This document shows, in pieces, positions 7,641 to 10,428 of a stretch of DNA of 10,428 nucleotides. Positions within the stretch are counted from its first letter, which is position 1. The number at the start of each line of letters is the position of its first letter. A model generated the notes under the pieces. It saw nothing but the letters and a program-made list of their open reading frames with translations. It did no database searches and was not told where the DNA came from. Made by a program: the position numbers and the translations under genes. Source of the stretch: Arsenophonus sp046530935. Lineage in GTDB: Bacteria > Pseudomonadota > Gammaproteobacteria > Enterobacterales > Enterobacteriaceae. Where the stretch lies: assembly GCA_046530935.1 (NCBI GenBank), contig JBHEQW010000059.1:1-10428 (forward strand), read 5' to 3'.

Positions 7641-7676
7641 ATTAACACATGTTGCAGAGTATAAAACACAGTACTC
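7641..7676 (-). promoter_or_regulatory. Conserved box upstream of gene R, copy 2
   Basis: Read on the minus strand, GAGTACTGTGTTTTATACT then a diverged segment (CTGCAACATGTGTTAAT) corresponds to the boxes at 2049-2080 and 6621-6653. The half with TATACT is kept, and the CGATATATTAAT half is altered. Confidence 0.35.
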
Positions 7677-7926
7677 TATTTCATGAATGTTCCACGAAAT
7701 AGCATAATTGCACTTCACACACATAGTTTGGTGCGTTCGTTATGACAAACCTAGCCTTTCATTACCTATCATTTTTAATTTTTGATATTACTCATCGCTC
7801 ACTCTAAATCTTAGCATTTTTATCTTTACAACCCCAGTAACCAACATACTTAATAGATGTTAGCCTATAGGCAAAAAAAATTGCATATTTTGAGTGTATT
7901 GGTGGTTGGCTATTACACATCATGAG

Positions 7927-8469
7927 TTAATATGTTGGTTTTGTATCTCTTGCTTCGGTCCATAATCGATTAAATTCTTGTGTATATTTTTTGGCAATGT
8001 CTGGACGATTACGCAGATAAATTACATTTTCTGCGTTTCTGAATGCAGCACTTTGCGTATAGTTAAACGACCCAGTTTCAATTGAATGACCATCAACAAT
8101 CATAAACTTATTGTGCATAATAGCATATTTGTCATTAAGTCTTACAGGTATCCTGTGATTACCCAGATAAGTTACGGCTGTATACTTTCCGCTGTTTGAT
8201 TTCTTATCAGCAACCACACGGACATTGACGCCTCTCTGTTTGGCATCAACAAGAGCTAATGCAATAGGCTTACTTGTAAACGAATAAGCCGCAATATCAA
8301 TTGATGTTTTTGCCTCTTCAATTGCCATCAGAACTATCTGTTTTGCCGTCCTTCCTGGTGAAAAACCGACTTCCAGATCATGAATGCTCATACTGGCTGA
8401 AAGTTGAGATGTAAATGTCAAAAGGAATGAAACAACTGCAGCGGTTACTTTTACTTGTTTACTAATCAT
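7927..8469 (-). CDS. nuc: Periplasmic PLD-family endonuclease Nuc
   Basis: The predicted 180-residue protein degrades DNA nonspecifically, as its family relative pKM101 Nuc does, acting outside the cytoplasm. Residues 1-25 form a signal peptide (Lys at 4 and 7, hydrophobic core AAVVSFLLTF, cleavage likely after QLSA). The phospholipase D fold follows, with the single HKD motif H119-x-K121-(4x)-D126 and G133-S134-x-N136. These enzymes dimerise to join two motifs in one active site. Length and ending match the family. I start at ATG 8469 because AAGG lies 8 bases upstream; the in-frame GTG at 8478 overlaps that site and is less likely. It is the only clearly intact gene in the window, with GC visibly higher than its flanks and all catalytic residues kept, unlike its twin at 1240-1794. 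Upstream on the same strand is the membrane-peptide relic. A role in conjugation, nutrient scavenging or defence is inference. Confidence 0.95.
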   Translation of the reverse strand: MISKQVKVTAAVVSFLLTFTSQLSASMSIHDLEVGFSPGRTAKQIVLMAIEEAKTSIDIAAYSFTSKPIALALVDAKQRGVNVRVVADKKSNSGKYTAVTYLGNHRIPVRLNDKYAIMHNKFMIVDGHSIETGSFNYTQSAAFRNAENVIYLRNRPDIAKKYTQEFNRLWTEARDTKPTY

Positions 8470-8666
8470 TAGTTGCACCTTAATCTTAATAAGTAAGAGT
8501 CGCTATTCTCTTCTTCTCTAACTAAAAATACAAATAGTCAATGAAAAGGCATAGCATAATTAAGCATTGAGGTTATCGCCTTACATACGCAAGCCATCAG
8601 TAAAAATATAAAAAATAGTATAGTTATACACCGTACCATAAAATACTTTTTTAGCTAGATAAAATA

Positions 8667-8815
8667 TCATAATGCAAGAGAATTCGCCAACCAAAAAAAA
8701 TAAAACCATTAAAAGCATGTAAAAAAATGAAAAAAAATATGATTGTAGCGATATACAGCATATTAACAAGTATGATTGGCAATGCAAAAAAATCACAACC
8801 AAAGCAATCTATTAA
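8667..8815 (-). pseudogene. Small membrane peptide relic, arm B copy
   Basis: This is the counterpart of 888-1043. It reads CDFFALPIILVNMLYIATII, FFFIFLHAF, NGFIFFWLANSLAL and then TGA at 8667-8669, the same stop column as in arm A. No in-frame stop occurs in the aligned body, but the two ATG codons of arm A are ATT/GTT here and no replacement start with a ribosome binding site is visible. It would span the membrane twice. The plus-strand frame 8727-9080 overlaps it in antisense. Confidence 0.4.
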
Positions 8816-8999
8816 TAACAATTCTTACAGTCAGCTTTACATAATCTTTATCTTCAGCTTTATTGTTGTTATAGATTTTTTACCTCATAATGTTCTACAT
8901 CTTATTATTGAAACTTATAAGGATTATTTTTATTTTCCATATATCTTACCACCCTATAGTGATTTTTTAACTTATAAATCTACTGTTTCCAATTTTTTA

Positions 9000-9641
9000 T
9001 TTGTTGGTATTTTCCATACTGCTATAACTCATGTCATGTCAGGAATTACAGTTATTAAAAATTATCATATCAACTTTTGAATCATAACAAATAGTATAAT
9101 CGAGATAAGTCGTTCACTTTAGCCATTTTCTTAATGCTATATCTGAACATATTCAACAATGCGTGAGTACTTCTCATTTTTAAATATAGTTTTTCAATGG
9201 CTATTGAAAAAACTTTCCATGATTACTACACAATGCTTAATGTGTTATCTCATAAAGTGGCTTGTCTATTGCTTTTTAGATACGAAAGTAATACTGACTG
9301 ATTTTTAGAATTTTCTTTTTATGAAATACCTGATAGAGCAAATCCGGTAAAGTGACTTCTCTTATATGAACAAACTATATTGGTCTTAATTGTTGCTATC
9401 TTTAATCTAGCTAAAGCCATTTTTAACCATTGATAAGTTCTAGAATTAGTTCTTCCATATCGTTTTTACAAAAAAATCATAAAGCCTTAAATAAATTGTT
9501 CTACTCATTTCTTGATGATTATTTATCGCTTCCTATAATTTTGATATGCTATAAATTTAACCATCTTTATCAAAAACTGGTTCTAAATTATGCTCATATC
9601 TGGTTCTTTCTATAGAATTCACTACACAAATTTCTATAGAA
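9000..9641 (-). pseudogene. Gene A relic, arm B copy (unrecognised)
   Basis: This minus-strand counterpart of 60-740 preserves different pieces of the same unrecognised protein. The clearest is RTYQWLKMALARLKIATIKT at 9441-9382, with no stop; the arm A copy reads the same with Asn for Ala and a stop for Trp. Next come PDLLYQVFHKKKILK and YYFRI near 9345-9270, matching the KKKIPKIGQDYFRI stretch of arm A. The downstream half is badly broken. Combining both copies suggests a basic protein, possibly with a helix-turn-helix, but I cannot assign a family. The plus-strand frame at 9430-9615 is an antisense shadow. Confidence 0.45.
9608..9641 (+). repeat. Paired TTCTATAGAA palindromes at the arm B edge
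   Basis: TTCTATAGAA, a perfect 10-base palindrome, occurs at 9608-9617 and again at 9632-9641, 24 bases apart. The pair sits where similarity to arm A ends and IS481-like sequence begins. It could be the scar of an insertion or a protein-binding pair. Confidence 0.5.
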
Positions 9642-9659
9642 CCACTTGTTTGTTTTATA

Positions 9660-10365
9660 TCTTTGGTTTTTTCCTTATATGGATGTTTACGCAAGACTGT
9701 AGGAAGAATTTTGCATGAAATAAGGCAGAACAAGAAACATGAATCCGAAGCATAAATCGTTTAAAAGCTACGATCCTGATTATCTTCAATGTGGATATAA
9801 ATATCTTCTGCAAATACCAAACAAAACTTCACGATGTTATATTTCAGTGGGTAACAGATCGCGATACCTCCTAATCTTAGATAAGTTTTTATCAGTCTTT
9901 ATAAGACTATAAAACAGTGGCCAATGAATGGCTTTACCATTATTCCGTGATCTTAACCAAGCAGTTGCCAAATTGGCTATATCCATTAGTACTTATAGAC
10001 AATGCCAAAGAATTTACAGTCCACCTTTTTTCTATAAAAATGTCAGATACTGAAAAACATGAATTCGCCCGTTTATGTGCGGAGCTTGATATAGAACACT
10101 GACTTAGAAAACAACAAGGTATCCTTAAATGAATAGTTTAGTGGGGCGATTTAATGGATGAATAGAAGATGGATGCAAAGCCATCAGTTCAATTCTGCTG
10201 AAAATCTTTGAGATCACTCTGAATATATATGTTTTGCTGTACAATCATGAATTATCACAATCAATATTTGGTAGTAAAACTCCATTGAAGTCTATGGAAG
10301 ATTAGTTTAAAGTTAAATATGAATTATTAAGAAAAACATACTATTTTCTGGAAACTGACAACTAA
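9660..10365 (+). mobile_element. IS481-family insertion sequence relic (transposase, 5'-truncated)
   Basis: The transposase cuts and rejoins DNA at element ends using a DDE rnase-H-like domain. The readable order is GCLRKTVGRI (end of the N-terminal HTH region), KSFKSYDPDYLQ, KYLLQIPNKTSRCY, VFISLYKT, ANEWLYH, LIDNAKEFTVHLF, HEFARLCAELDIEH, RFNG, LYNHELSQSIFGSKTPLKSM, and the tail YYFLETDN with TAA at 10363-10365. The usual IS481 counterparts are IDVKYLP, LTDNGKEFTD, HEFDKLCAELGIEH, VERFNG, LYNHHLPQS and YYLPGCD. The first catalytic Asp is replaced by Gly (CGYKY) and the Glu before RFNG is Gly. The second Asp remains. There are several stops and frameshifts. About 80-90 N-terminal codons and the left terminal repeat are missing where it meets arm B; I cannot find the right terminal repeat. 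It cannot move. Confidence 0.88.
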
Positions 10366-10428
10366 CCACAACTCTAATTTCTATATTTTCTAACTAATAA
10401 ACTTGCAATTGATTTTATTCCATAATCA

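Larger units (their letters stand above)
7450..9641 (-). repeat. Arm B of a large diverged inverted repeat
   Basis: This is the partner of 1-2300, read on the minus strand. It has the same gene order: gene A relic (9641 down to about 9000), membrane peptide (8815-8667), nuc (8469-7927), spacer, upstream box (7676-7641), gene R start (to about 7450). Arm B has about 60 extra bases near 9440-9500 relative to arm A, which has a deletion there. The right limit is placed at the paired TTCTATAGAA palindromes, beyond which the sequence becomes IS481-like and no longer matches arm A. Gene R sequence continues past 7450 to about 7150, but there it matches copies 3 and 4 rather than arm A. Confidence 0.85.

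Noticed and set aside
8581..8802. 73-codon minus-strand frame
   Set aside because: It overlaps the membrane-peptide relic in another frame, and its residues do not match arm A, whereas those of the FALPIIL frame do.
9430..9615. The plus-strand frame looked like the N-terminus of the IS481 transposase (FLDDYLSL against PLDDLLAV)
   Set aside because: The reverse complement of this segment aligns with arm A at about 60-200, so it belongs to the gene A relic. The transposase similarity starts only at about 9660.
1..10428. CRISPR array, retron or tandem repeats
   Set aside because: No regularly spaced direct repeats and no reverse-transcriptase motif were seen on either strand; the repeats present are dispersed gene copies.

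Overview
The window looks like a decaying, AT-rich accessory region (plasmid or plasmid-like island) of a host-restricted gammaproteobacterium, most likely an enterobacterial insect symbiont of the Arsenophonus/Sodalis kind. The pointers are a pKM101-type periplasmic Nuc nuclease, an IbpA-like small heat-shock gene behind a sigma-32-like promoter, an IS481-family transposase relic, low GC, and almost no intact genes. The genus is inference; no rRNA, tRNA or replication gene was found to settle it.

Layout. Positions 1-2300 (arm A, plus strand) and about 7450-9641 (arm B, minus strand) are two diverged copies of one segment in inverted orientation. In transcription order each arm holds relics of an unrecognised gene (gene A), a tiny relic frame, a ~51-residue membrane peptide, nuc, a conserved spacer, a conserved upstream box, and the start of a second unrecognised gene (gene R). 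Arm B carries the only convincingly intact gene of the window, nuc (7927-8469, minus). Its twin in arm A (1240-1794) is dead. Gene R also occurs outside the arms: copy 3 at about 6615-7130 (plus) and copy 4 at about 2971-3350 (minus). The copies form two convergent pairs, 1 with 4 and 3 with 2.

Between the arms, about 3884-5420 (minus) is a long decayed coding block that I cannot name, readable only by hopping frames. Divergent from it is an hsp20/ibpA-like pseudogene (5485-5942, plus) with a likely heat-shock promoter at 5405-5432, a lost ATG (now ATA), four in-frame stops and one frameshift. A 55-codon open fragment of unknown identity lies at 6207-6374 (minus). At the right end a 5'-truncated IS481-family transposase (about 9660-10365, plus) abuts arm B; two of its three catalytic residues are gone.

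Functionally, only secretion of a PLD-family nuclease to the periplasm can be proposed with confidence. The rest records former gene content, duplication by inverted repeat, and transposon activity.
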